Shown here: piece by piece, positions 33,401-42,728 of the stretch
Layout: each line of letters begins with the position of its first letter
How positions within the stretch are numbered: the first letter of the stretch is position 1
Assembly (NCBI GenBank): GCA_022385755.1
Contig: MU278375.1
Span: 62,001 to 126,000, forward strand
DNA from: Trametopsis cervina
Taxonomy: Eukaryota; Basidiomycota; Agaricomycetes; Polyporales; Irpicaceae
Direction: 5' to 3'
DNA length: 64,000 bases
The notes under the pieces: model-generated
The model's database searches: none
What the model was told of the DNA's origin: nothing
The model's input: only the letters and a program-made list of their open reading frames with translations
Translations under genes and position numbers: made by a program

Positions 33401-35665
33401 GTCATTGTGGCAGGCGATTTTGCACAGCTTCCACCTGTGGGTAAAGGTAATTTGCCACTGTACAGTGATACAATTGGCCCGTACACTGAAGGAACCACAC
33501 TACGCTCACAGCAGAACGCAATGGGCAAGGTGCTCTGGTACAGTTTTACCACTGTTGTGATTCTTCGCGAAAACATGCGTCTCAGAAGTATGTCCCTGGA
33601 TGATGTTGCTTATCGTCGGGCTCTTGCTAATATGCGCTTTAAAAGCTGCACTAAGGAAGACATTCAGCTCCTGCAAACCAGAGTCGCTAGTGTTCACGAC
33701 AAATCTAAGTCGCTAGAGAATCCCAGATTTGCTAACGTCTCTATTATTACGGCGCATAATGCGCAGAGAGATGCTATTAATAACATTGCGACTGCTCGTT
33801 TTGCGGAGCAGAACGGTGTGAAAGTTTCTAACTTTTACTCTATTGACCAGTGGGACCATGCACCTCTTGCACGCGTTGCCTCTGACATGTCCACTGACGA
33901 AGACACCAGTGTTAAATCACGTATACAACATTTGCTTTGGTCTTTACCGCCCGCCTTGACCGAAAATCGAGCTGGGATACTACCTCTTTGTCGTGGCATG
34001 CCAGTGTTATTAAAAGCCAATAAAGTGACTGAAATATCGGCCACTAACGGAGCTGAGGCAAAAGTTGTGGACTGGCAGTCGCATGTCGGAACCTCATCAG
34101 GATGCGCCCATCTTGATGTCGTGTTTGTTGAGCTGACTGCTCCTCCTCAGACATGCGAAGTGCCGGGTTTACCTACTAACGTAATTCCTGTGACAATGCA
34201 TAAGGATCGGATCGCTTGTACTTTACCGTCAGATGGTACCATGCGGATTTCGCGCTCTCAAGTACAACTCCTACCGAATTTTGCCATGACGGATTATGCT
34301 TCTCAAGGTCGTACCCGTCATAACAACGTCGTTCATCTGGAGCACTGCAAAGGATTTTTAAGTATATATACTTGCTTGTCCCGTAGCTCTAGCCTCGAAG
34401 GAACACTTATTCTTGGTCGGTTGGACCCTGCGAAGATTACTGGTGGTCTCAGTGGTGCCCTCCGCCGTGAATTTCGTGAATTAGAAATGCTTGATGAATT
34501 AACTAAGTTGCAATTCAACAATGACGCGCCGTCCCAATTTAATTCGGGTAATCGAGCAGAATTATTGACAGAGATGCACAAATGGAAGGGGAAGAGATAC
34601 ATACCCAGCGGAATGCATCCCGCCTTGGTTGGGGGCAATATGAATGAGTACCCTGACGCGCCTCTTCCTGAGTGGAAGATCGTAGAGAAAGCGTCGGATA
34701 GCAAGAAAGTCGAACGTCCAATGACTTCATTGAAAAGTTCGGTGTATGTCAATCCAACGACGACTTCTACCATGACAGACTTATACACCTCAACGCAACA
34801 GGGTTCACAAATGCACTTGCGCGCAGTACGTTGGGATCCAGTCAATTGGAGCTGTGCATACGACGCTTTCATTAATATAGCTTGGAACGTTTGGGTCGAT
34901 CAAGGGCCAGTGTGGTTTGACCAAGTAATGCCTCTGAACGTACATACGCAATACCTTCGGCAGGAGTTTCTACAGATTAGTGGAGAGCACGACAACCTTG
35001 AGTCTGTGCGGGGTCGGATGAGAATACGACTTCACAGTACAGAGCCAAATTTGTTTCCCTTACTTGGGCAAGCAAGCATTCCTGTAGATCTTGTCTATCG
35101 TCGCTGCCTGCAATCTGCTGGTTCAACAGCATTGGCTTACACATACGGGGCCTGTAGCGGGTGCGGAAGTACTATTGGTCCTGCAGAGCCTGTTGATTGT
35201 CCAGTTATATGGGAGAGTTTGGCGTTGGAAGACTCAGCAGCTGCACGTGCAACGTGTTTGTCTACCCGTGACATACTCACTGACTTATTGGTTGCTCCTT
35301 CTACCATCCCGTGTCATGCGTGCGGAGCACATCTTCAGCTTCATGTGGTGTATCATTCGATACCCGGACTGTTTATAATCAATTTAAACAGGCGGACTAC
35401 TCAACCTCTACCACTCACGATTGAGCGCACGATCCAGCTGCCCTGTGTTAATACTGAATTACCGCCTCTGCAGCTCTGCGGCATTGTATACTGGGGTTTC
35501 AATCATTTCACTACTCGATTCGTTGACGCTTCAGGTGTTGTGTGGAGTAACGACGGCGCTTCGCAAAGGACCATTAATCATTACGAAGAGTGCGCGAACA
35601 TGACACCGTTGGAGTTGAACGAATTTGCTGGCCGTATACCTCGAATGCTAGTCTACCGTACATAG
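30470..35665 (+). CDS. Helitron Rep/helicase with C-terminal USP-like cysteine peptidase domain (5'-truncated)
   Basis: An intron-free frame of 1731 codons. Residues 1-90 continue the Helitron-like N domain (NEIKSMIIQKGVPFWFITFS). The Rep region has HLHLLIW (about 155-161), the HUH-type metal site, and AYVTDYVTK with the paired catalytic tyrosines (about 334 and 338). The PIF1-like helicase follows: Walker A GMAGTGKS (about 866), Walker B IFLDEISM (about 945), GDFAQLPPVG, RENMR and DYASQGRT..CLSRSSSL. The last 270 residues look like a ubiquitin-specific-protease fold. They have a Cys box NWSCAYDAF (about 1460), two CxxC pairs (CSGC about 1561, CHAC about 1615), PGLFIINLNR, and a His box YWGFNHFTTRF with VVWSNDG. 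The true start is missing; a detached N-terminal piece lies at 24005-24244. Rolling-circle transposition is the family role; the peptidase role is inferred. Confidence 0.9.
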   Translation: MIIARGSDGTFVRPETDAERACFEVIQLIDQVGNYVPGSAANRKFQRNEIKSMIIQKGVPFWFITFSPTDFKSPLCLYYCGMKIDLFADQQVLPEHHKRMFAIANNPVACARFFDRVVSTFLTEILCYGKSERGLFGPTESYYGTVESQGRLTLHLHLLIWVKHALSPQAVRDKIRASEAFGNEFVQWLESCHQGGYSTGSEADIAAHVAAMKPNPTEGFPSMPPLSMTDAQLETWLQDVRRLTDCIVYLSNRHGRGHDKGCLRGTPPNTYCRANFPRALYPESVVDWVTGSVQLRQTEEWLNTFNITLTYLLRCNTDVTCLLSSTQVRAIIAYVTDYVTKSSLKTHAVFETIKAVLDRKTEILNTHPSASDAARAVLVKIVNGLTAKSESPGPMTCAYLLGQPDHYTPETFRVFYWWPFTKHVHDTAFTSPGDVSQDVRSEKVILGYKEGRVIGRNHMQDYTCRPSAFEKWSLYDYMRETEVKKLSSKDRKSLPLTAQAFPARYVSCESEDTVSDVGSNDDSSSVEGDHNESSGAAHVGYYCLTSEHPLHNTHGVFMAKKRDHLLLNFVGGTLPRRDQGDHEAYCRAMLTMFAPEGWRSGIDLKADDRTWTSIFEDAQFAPSHLAIMENMHLLYECYDAKHDWAAQRRQTGTGVGAGIDVPNIPDEALEEIHRYGEECDLVGESVDHALYEAILHATPDVGRKTTRYMQEFNEMKSLLQQLTTVARPRDGTPEGLVAEYPHLPSFPAKTATQWDSVLTSLRDQILAFRSRPPVIPVNEQPPAQGSTQAPSCPYHMSEGTVHLVTKDCLQHVQQIALRNTTQSLHATMIHSVIDQFTLNMEQQRAFIIAATYLDHQDSKNLRMYLAGMAGTGKSQVLNAIATFLDLRQEPYRFIVMAPTGSAAALIGGSTYHSMLGFGQTTGKQSMATLEKVRGRFAGVDVIFLDEISMFSLYDLYRISAQLCKALNAPDLSFGGLGVIVAGDFAQLPPVGKGNLPLYSDTIGPYTEGTTLRSQQNAMGKVLWYSFTTVVILRENMRLRSMSLDDVAYRRALANMRFKSCTKEDIQLLQTRVASVHDKSKSLENPRFANVSIITAHNAQRDAINNIATARFAEQNGVKVSNFYSIDQWDHAPLARVASDMSTDEDTSVKSRIQHLLWSLPPALTENRAGILPLCRGMPVLLKANKVTEISATNGAEAKVVDWQSHVGTSSGCAHLDVVFVELTAPPQTCEVPGLPTNVIPVTMHKDRIACTLPSDGTMRISRSQVQLLPNFAMTDYASQGRTRHNNVVHLEHCKGFLSIYTCLSRSSSLEGTLILGRLDPAKITGGLSGALRREFRELEMLDELTKLQFNNDAPSQFNSGNRAELLTEMHKWKGKRYIPSGMHPALVGGNMNEYPDAPLPEWKIVEKASDSKKVERPMTSLKSSVYVNPTTTSTMTDLYTSTQQGSQMHLRAVRWDPVNWSCAYDAFINIAWNVWVDQGPVWFDQVMPLNVHTQYLRQEFLQISGEHDNLESVRGRMRIRLHSTEPNLFPLLGQASIPVDLVYRRCLQSAGSTALAYTYGACSGCGSTIGPAEPVDCPVIWESLALEDSAAARATCLSTRDILTDLLVAPSTIPCHACGAHLQLHVVYHSIPGLFIINLNRRTTQPLPLTIERTIQLPCVNTELPPLQLCGIVYWGFNHFTTRFVDASGVVWSNDGASQRTINHYEECANMTPLELNEFAGRIPRMLVYRT

Positions 35666-35669
35666 CTCC

Positions 35670-36864
35670 TTACATGACGTGCCCGTCTACAACTTCATCT
35701 ACCATTGCTTCGTGGCCTAGAGTGAAGCCGCCGTCAGCCACCTGGGTAGGCTCTGCGGCAACAGCCGTTTCTTCCGTTGTCGTGGTCAAGCCCATGACCT
35801 AACACATACGCTTCATCAACTGAGTTCCCTCAAATGTATGCCGTTGAAATCTCACCTTCAACTCTGCAGCCGTATACAAGCGGTACACATCTTGCATCTC
35901 AAAATTGACCCGGATACTTTTGCGACCTTCTCGCCTGCTCATAACCACCTTTACCGTTGCTGCCACATCAACGAAATCTCCTCGACGAATAGACAAATGA
36001 CGCGCTGGTTGCAAAATTCCTGTGGCTGTTTGAACACCGCATCGCACAGTGTGCACAATCTGCCACATGTGATGCACTCGACTAAGACGGTCCTGAGGGT
36101 CGTCCATGCGTGCGATAACAACAGGGTTTATCTGAGGCTCAGCGGGATTTACCTGCCAGATGTCAGAACCGTGCAAGGCCGAACATGCGTGAGACCTCAC
36201 CTTTTTGAAGACTTCACGTGTGAAAACAAGGTGGCGTTGTGGGGGTCGGGCATCGTTGTTGTAAGACTGCACGTTGACGGAAGCGTGGATGAACTCGCAT
36301 AGATTGGCCACCTGGGTCAATGTAGCTTCAAACGCTTCGTTGCCAGGTAATGCCGTTAAGACAAGACGCTGCTGCGCCTTCGCACAGTTCATGCTATTGC
36401 TGCGCTCTAATTCAGCAAGATCACCATTGTATTGCATTATTGGCCACGTACCCATTCCAGTTGCCAATGGGTGCCAAAGCAACGTCTTTCACGACGCCTT
36501 GGAACCTGAACGTGGGTTCAAGCAGCACGTCTGGCAGTGCGGGACTGATTTCAGGCACGAAGGCGAGCTTGAAGAAGTTCTTTCCTGCCAAACGAGAGGC
36601 GACGGGAAGCGTGTGGCAGAAGTTACCCAGTTCGTCGAACGTTTCGGGAACAAGCTGGCAAGGTTCCATGTCCAGAACGTCACGAGTATCAGCTACAGGA
36701 CGACCTATACCATTTGGCCACATGTCACGGACTAGGGTGCCATCAACTGCAACTTTGTCAGAACCCTCAGTGATCTTTGTGATAACCCTCTGCTCACCGC
36801 AGAAGAACGCCATTGTGTCGAGTTCGGTACAGAAAACGGCGCATGAGGGGCAATAAATTTGCAT
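35670..36864 (-). CDS. unknown protein, possibly OB-fold nucleic-acid binding, convergent with the Helitron frame
   Basis: Exons 36864-36452, 36399-35856 and 35798-35670 (introns 52 and 57 nt) give 361 aa. A 48-nt, frame-neutral segment near 36190-36140 (GTGAGG..TGGCAG) may be a further intron. The N-terminus has paired cysteines (YCPSCAVFC). The C-terminal third contains ARHLSIRRGDFVDVAATVKV and SIRVNFEMQDVYRL; the GDFVDV segment recurs, from memory, in Agaricomycete hypothetical proteins and suggests a beta-rich OB-like domain. Its stop codon lies only four bases from the stop of the Helitron frame on the other strand. Its start faces the gene at 37055. This tight convergent packing suggests they travel together. 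Function is not established. Confidence 0.65.
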
Positions 36865-37054
36865 TATTTATATGAATTTCGCCTCCAGATCATTTGACGG
36901 TGTGTCCACTGGTTTATTAGGGTTCATGTTTAACGGCGGAAGCACTTATACGGGAGGCCGTATTCGAAACCGGCCAACTCTATGCCGGACGCCGTCCAGC
37001 ATACTTAAAAGGGCAGACGCAGACTGGGTAGGTTGGCCGTTCCTTTCCGCACCG

Positions 37055-38461
37055 ATGTCTACCCGCACGAAAAGATCTGCGAAGCGTACTGCGTCTGTCT
37101 CCCCTCCCGAGGGCGGGGATGTTAAGCGCCAGCGAAATGACGACTCTGTCGTGCGCGCCGTCGACAGGTACGTATGCTCTCTTTGGGCAAATTTGATCTA
37201 AAATTTTCGTAGCACAGTAACTTGGGTCGCACAAAAGTTTTTTGTGCCTGGATCTAGTGCCACGCCTGACGAGGAAGGTTCTCTTACCGAACCTAGCGAA
37301 GAAGGTCCGTTGTCACAGGATTTGGAATCAACGACGGGTGCCACGTCTGTCGTTGCTACGGCAGAGCCTACTATTGAAGATGGACACATAGAGGTGTACG
37401 TTTTGTAGTCCCTTCCCTCCGTTATGTCACATCTAATGGATGCACAGGCGAGCAGTGATGGGTCAGCTCAGTGGTAATGAAGTATCAGACGGTGCTGGGA
37501 GCAAGTACGTGCTTTCTTCACTAACGTATGCTTTGCGATTTTGATATTAATCCTCATACAGCACTGCTGAAGTTGGCGTGAAAGATTTGGAGAAACCGTC
37601 CAAAAAGACAGGAGATGAGGAATTCAAGTTCGCTTCCACGGTCACAATCAAACAGGCCAGGTCAGTCTTGCGCTATGTCAGGACGCCCCGCCCCCTCCGT
37701 AATTAACCATTCATCAGGTTGTTCGCGAGCGCTGCAGAGGCTGTTGATGTCGAGCGGCATGTCTATCCATTATCGGGCGTACCTGAAAGTGTGGAGTGGG
37801 GTAAGCGGGGTCCAGACGTTTCTAGGTTCCTATGTATTGGTGACGCTACTGTTACCGTAAAAGTGGTAGGCAGGGTGACTAGCCTCTACTTCTACGACCG
37901 AGGTGGGCAACCGGTGGAGAGGGTTAGTGTCGGCATTCGACCCCTAAGAGAACGCGATGTGGAGGCTGCAGGGAAATACTTGCAAGCGTTTTCTTCCAAT
38001 AAACGTAAGCTGTCTATTTCTTCTAGCTAGGTACACTGCTGATTTTGAGCTCAGGGAGTATGCCCGACAGCGACGACTTTACACTTTATGCGAGTCGTTT
38101 CTGCACCAAACCTCTACGTGGGCATACCAGACCGCAGGTGAGCACATGCATACGATGTCGGCGTATAAGCTGATGCATATTTGAGCAGGTGTACATGTTC
38201 GACAATTTGTGGGATGCGTCCAAATGCACAGACAGCTTGTCCTCTCGTACCAAGCTGGATGGTCCCGAGAACATCACTATCAACGACGTTGTCATGCTAG
38301 AGATGCGTTTGGTACGCTGGAAGAATACCAATGGTGGGCCTGCAGCCGGGTGGACGTCGTTTACCGCGGGGTTTCAATTAGAAGGCATCTCGCTTCTCGT
38401 TGAAGATGAGCCTATTGAAGCTACGGGTTCCAGCAGCTATGGATACTCGTGTGCGTTTTGA
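37055..38461 (+). CDS. unknown protein with basic N-terminus, divergent partner of the 35670 gene
   Basis: Seven exons (37055-37167, 37213-37395, 37448-37504, 37562-37660, 37718-38004, 38031-38137, 38189-38461) are in phase and give 372 aa. I chose ATG 37055 (MSTRTKRSAKRTASVSP), which starts with a likely nuclear localisation signal (later DVKRQRND); an upstream frame from 36872 is less protein-like. An acidic, Ser/Thr-rich linker follows. The C-terminal half carries RFLCIGDATVTVKVVGRV and later NDVVMLEMRLVRWKN with WTSFTAGFQLEGISLL, beta-strand-like patterns that could be an OB-type fold. Layout (nuclear signal, linker, beta-rich C-domain) hints at nucleic-acid binding, but no family could be named. 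It shares a 190-bp promoter region with its divergent neighbour. Confidence 0.65.
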
Positions 38462-38790
38462 GCTGTCGCCATTCACGTCCTACACATGTTACAGTCCATT
38501 TCCATAAGTAGAGCACGCACAAGCCATTTTGACGTGGTTATATTCTGTCCGTAAGAGAAGTCGTGCGATAGTCCCAACGCTGTTACATTGCACGCCTGCG
38601 TTCGCTGCTCGCACGCAGAACCAAAATAAGTGTGCAGGTATGTTGAAAACAGGGTACCGTTCTATCTTTACAACGTCCGCGGTTACCGCTGGCTCAAGAC
38701 GCTAGTTCGCACTCCCGTTTGTAAAATGGTGGTCGATTGAACCCTCTCGTGAGCAATTGCATTTGCGTGCACGGTCTCGCTTTGCTCCAT

Positions 38791-38815
38791 CGATCAGGTT
38801 TCACATACCTGATCG
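38791..38815. terminator. 9-bp hairpin between converging transcripts, or Helitron-type end
   Basis: CGATCAGGT and its exact reverse complement ACCTGATCG enclose a 7-base loop (TTCACAT). It lies between the stop at 38461 (plus) and the candidate gene ending at 38830 (minus). It may be chance, a 3'-end element, or part of a Helitron 3' terminus, which usually has a hairpin just before CTRR; no CTRR was found directly after it. Confidence 0.25.
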
Positions 38816-38829
38816 TACAGGCCTCCAGA

Positions 38830-39333
38830 TCATCGTATTTCACGCTTCTGCTGTAATCGCTGCGCGCGCTCCCGTTTATCGCGCATGCTCACATGCAGCC
38901 GTTTCATCCGTTCTACACTTGTATTAATTATCCTTATGAGAGCGACCGGATACGCGGACGCAGCATTTGGCACGCATGGGTGAGACAGGTACATCTTACC
39001 CGGTAATGAAGCCGCGGATGCGGATAACGTAGAATGAAGCGACTCGATGTGGCCCGTGTGACGCGGCGTCGAGGTGGGTTTTTTTGGTAAATTTTTGGGG
39101 CTCCAGACTGGGTCGCATGGTGTAATCAGCAGGTGCAGCTGATAGCTCGGCCAGAATGCCCATGCTGACACATTCTCTACTGCAACAGGGGCTTGCCTTG
39201 CAATGGTGCGATCGATACTGCGCGCCGGGTAACAGCAAAGAAGAGTCAATCGAGGCGGGAATGACGGATGACCGGGTTCGACTAGCAAACAGTCCCTCAG
39301 GACTGCCTTCAGTAGCCGGGACGTGGGCTTCAC
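38830..39333 (-). CDS. candidate gene fragment, unknown
   Basis: A 167-codon frame whose C-terminal half is protein-like (ENVSAWAFWPSYQLHLLI, then MYLSHPCVPNAASAYPVALI, ending in a Lys/Arg-rich helix with RDKRERAQRLQQKRE). The first 45 codons look like noise and a splice acceptor (CGCGCAG near 39220) may precede the real exon. Upstream exons may include 39586-39392 (MYRTHKFGGPNIQREAPEVG). No family recognised. Confidence 0.3.
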   Translation of the reverse strand: MKPTSRLLKAVLRDCLLVEPGHPSFPPRLTLLCCYPARSIDRTIARQAPVAVENVSAWAFWPSYQLHLLITPCDPVWSPKNLPKKPTSTPRHTGHIESLHSTLSASAASLPGKMYLSHPCVPNAASAYPVALIRIINTSVERMKRLHVSMRDKRERAQRLQQKREIR

Positions 39334-39677
39334 GCCGAAAGGACACAGTGATGTAAGGCAATAACTCTGATATTGTGCACCCGCGCTGGTTTTACGGGTA
39401 ACCGGTGCAGTATGTAGATCGCGTCAGCTCAGCTACCCGCCTGGTATACGTTAGTGTACCGACGAGATGACCCAGTTTGCGGGTGTCCTTAACGGGCAAG
39501 CCGCCTTTTGCAAGCCACTTATTGTAACCGACTTCTGGAGCTTCACGCTGAATGTTTGGCCCCCCAAACTTGTGCGTCCTGTACACATCACTGTTGGGCT
39601 TTTACTACGTACGTGGTTTTTCCTTTACTTAGCTGCGTGGCGCTCACGTCACTTTAGTACTCCTTCTGTCCATCCTC

Positions 39678-40873
39678 ATGCTACTGGAGCTCTTAGTGAA
39701 TTATGGCCTGGCGCACGTCATACTGTCGTACAGCACGCCAGCAAGCGTTCTCAACCTCAAGCTAACTTGCCGCAACATGATGCAGGTCGTGCAACGCTAC
39801 CTGCGTTCGGCGTTTAATATCAATCGTGCACTCGCGCACTTCTTTGACGATGTGCATGGATTTCGCCAACTACAGCACCGATCAGGGCTTCTAATATCCG
39901 GATCTTTTGCGTTGCAATTTATGGGACGGCTGCATTACGCGGAGAGCGATCTGGACCTCTTTCTACCTATGCATTGCCGACTTGAGGTAGCGTTGTGGCT
40001 GCAGGCGAACGGGTATTCATTTTGCGCCACTGAACACCAGGCCGTCGATCTGGAGACGGTACTGCATGCCGCCGACGTTGAGCCACATCTGGCAAACGTT
40101 CCTTATTCACTACCGGGAATTTTCGCGGTTCTCACCTTCCGCAAGCCGACCGGGGGCCTCGCGCGACCAATGACCGTTCAACTCATCATCGCCTGGCGCA
40201 CACCCATGGAAATTGTGTTGGGTTTCCACTCTAGTACGTGATCTATTTCTGACCATACAACAAGACTAAGGAATGACTTAGCCTGTGTCTTGAACGTCAT
40301 CACATACACCACCGCTTATGCGATGTACCCTCGCGCAACCTTTGAAGACATGAGAAACTTGGTTCTGCTGGACACAGAGGCACAACAGAGTGCGCTCGTG
40401 AAGTATGCTTCACGAGGGTGGGCAACCGTACGCGAGCTGCACTTTCCGGAGTTCGCGCTAGACCTACCTATCCGATCCATGAGCGACTGCCGTACATGGA
40501 GACTACCTCTAACGGACGTAACGGACACCGCAGATACTCACTACATTCATCCTGCTGCCGTGACCACGTGGAAGTTAGAGAGGACATTATCACTTCGAGC
40601 CCAAACTAGCTTCGGTATTCTGTCACATCATGCTCGTCTCTTTCCTATCGTTCTGGCAGACCAGTCGTTGCTAGCATTCTTACATCAAATACTGAACCGG
40701 ACAAGTGCGCCCGATATTGAACAGCAAGATTTCTGGCCGTCATTACAGATGGAACGATCCAGGTAAGCACACCTATTCGCTGCCGAAGTAGCCTAACAAC
40801 GTGCCACAGAGAAACTCAACATATAGTTGCGTTGGCAATGAATTGGTTGACTGAATGGGCATTGGCAACGTAG
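39678..40873 (+). CDS. F-box-like N-terminus plus nucleotidyltransferase-fold domain
   Basis: Exons 39678-40233, 40282-40762 and 40810-40873 give 366 aa. The N-terminus (MLLELLVNYGLAHVILSYST, then LKLTCRNMMQVVQRYL) resembles a degenerate F-box. It is followed by LLISGSFALQFMGRLHYAES and DLDLFLP. The G-S pair with DxD about 15 residues later is the active-site signature of the nucleotidyltransferase superfamily (as in aminoglycoside and poly(A) enzymes). Proteins of this two-part type are, from memory, common as hypothetical genes in Agaricomycetes. Substrate unknown; the catalytic residues look intact. It belongs to the gene block behind the Helitron. Confidence 0.7.
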
Positions 40874-41442
40874 TATAGCCAGTCATGTATACAAGCGAAT
40901 GATACAACAATGTCATCCTCCTTAAAATAATGTGTCATCTTCGCCGAGCGGAGGCGTGTGAGCTGTGACGCGAATAGCTGATAAACAGGATAAGAAAACG
41001 TCGATTGAGGATTATATGACCTTACATTGTTTCGATAAATACCGCTGGAGGTATCGAGCACATTGTAGGGGGTTGGCAGACTTTGACGAGCTTGTGAGCG
41101 CCTCAAGCCCATAGCGGTAAGGGGCTACACCTGACGGCAACAGGTCCTAGTCAATCCACTATACGCACGATGAGCAAAATATTTACTATGTTTCTGGCGG
41201 TGACGTGGATACGCAGCAACGCATTGCGAGGACGAGTGTGCACGCTGGTGGTCGGTCATGGGCAACGAGAAGAGAAATGGAACGAAAGTGTTTGTTGCGC
41301 GCAGTGTGTAGCCTTTCTGACAACCTCGTACGGCGGCCGATCGTAGGACCGGAACCAACCTCGCCGACAAATTTTCCATCTCTGCGGTCAATGAGGTGTC
41401 CTCTTCTTAAGTTGAGCGAGAAATTTGGGTGAGCGCATAAAC

Positions 41443-42655
41443 ATGGAGTCCCTACCCCCACAAAACCTCGCCCTGATTGCAACCTTCGCCGCCTATCGTG
41501 ATATACTTGCGTTACGTGCTACTTCACGATTGTTGTTGAAAGCTTGCAACTGCCTTGTATTCACTAACGTTCAAGTTTATTGCAACGCTGCGAGGCTAGA
41601 CCTTTTCATCCAATGGCTCCGCGATAATCCTCAGATTTCGGTTCTCATTAGAAGCCTCTCGCTCACAGCTAGGCATCGCCGCACAGCCTACGATCCAAAC
41701 CGTCAACGAACTCGCATGACCTGGGCTCAACTGGTCACTATTTTACACCTTCTCCCTCACCTCCGCTCGTTAGCTCTGGCTTGGTTTGACATCACTGATG
41801 TCACCGCGTTCACGCCACGAGCAACTCCCCTCGACGAACTCCACCTCTTCGATATTCATCTAGGTTTTCAAGGAGCCGACAGTCAGGGTGTTGCCGACCT
41901 TCTACGTTCTCAGACGTTAAAACTTCACCGTGTCCAATACACATTTCCCTGTACCGTCAATGTTGCCTTCCTCTGCTCGTCAGCTCACCTTCACATCGCT
42001 TTTGCTTCAAAAGGGCTGGATTTGACTTCAATATGTCTCTTTCCGCGGGTTCAATCACTGTATTGTGAAGATATCCGCAATTCAAACGTAGGACGGGTGG
42101 CGCAGTTGGTCGGGGAGAACTGTACGAGTTTACAGGCGATCTCATTGATGTTGGCTCCAAAACAACGCGGTATGTGGTTGAACTACCAGTTGGTAATTAC
42201 GCCTTTTTCTAATCAAACGATTCCCACCTTAAGTGTGTCCGGAAATGTGGCGTTCTGTACCACTCAACGCCTGTGGCGAGCTGAACAGTGCTGTAATCCG
42301 CATGCCGCTCAGTCTTTGGCTGGCAGATGAAGATGCTGGGGAGCGTGGAACATGTTTGACGGTCATAACAGATGGGATGTCGCGAGGATTGCGCGAGCTC
42401 ATTGTCGAGTTGGATTTTCTTGACTGGTACGACGTTCAGTCCTACACCAGTATAGTCAATCAGGTCAGTTGGAAGAACGTATTGACCTCTATCGGCAAAA
42501 TAAGCTCGTTGCGGCGATTGGCGTGGGTTATAAGGCACAAGCCCGGGGAGCCTATTGACTTGGGGGATCTACAGGCGGTTAGAGACGTTTTGGGAGTGAA
42601 CCGTAGTGACAAGGAGAGTTTTTTCGTATCATTCTCCGTAATCTGCACCGTGTAG
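41443..42655 (+). CDS. F-box-like protein 1
   Basis: Two exons, 41443-42169 and 42234-42655 (64-nt intron), give 382 aa. The start MESLPPQNLALIATFAAYRD with ILALRATSRLLLKAC is F-box-like (LP...L..I......D...LR..S). The remainder has spaced leucine-rich stretches (SLSLTARHRR, HLLPHLRSLALAWFDITDV, LDELHLFDIHL) like the weak LRR of basidiomycete F-box proteins. These usually bind Skp1 in an SCF ubiquitin ligase and recruit a substrate; here that is inferred. The next gene downstream is of the same type. Confidence 0.65.
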
Positions 42656-42728
42656 CTTAGTTTACCCGGTTTTCTACCACGAGCATATATAACACCACAC
42701 ATTGGTGGATGGCTTTGGCGACAACAGC

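Noticed and set aside
38500..38830. Helitron 3' terminus
   Set aside because: A small hairpin and a CTAGT are present, but not in the required hairpin-then-CTRR order and spacing; no boundary can be claimed.
40816..41112. 98-codon minus-strand frame
   Set aside because: Overlaps the last exon of the nucleotidyltransferase-fold gene and has no recognisable features.
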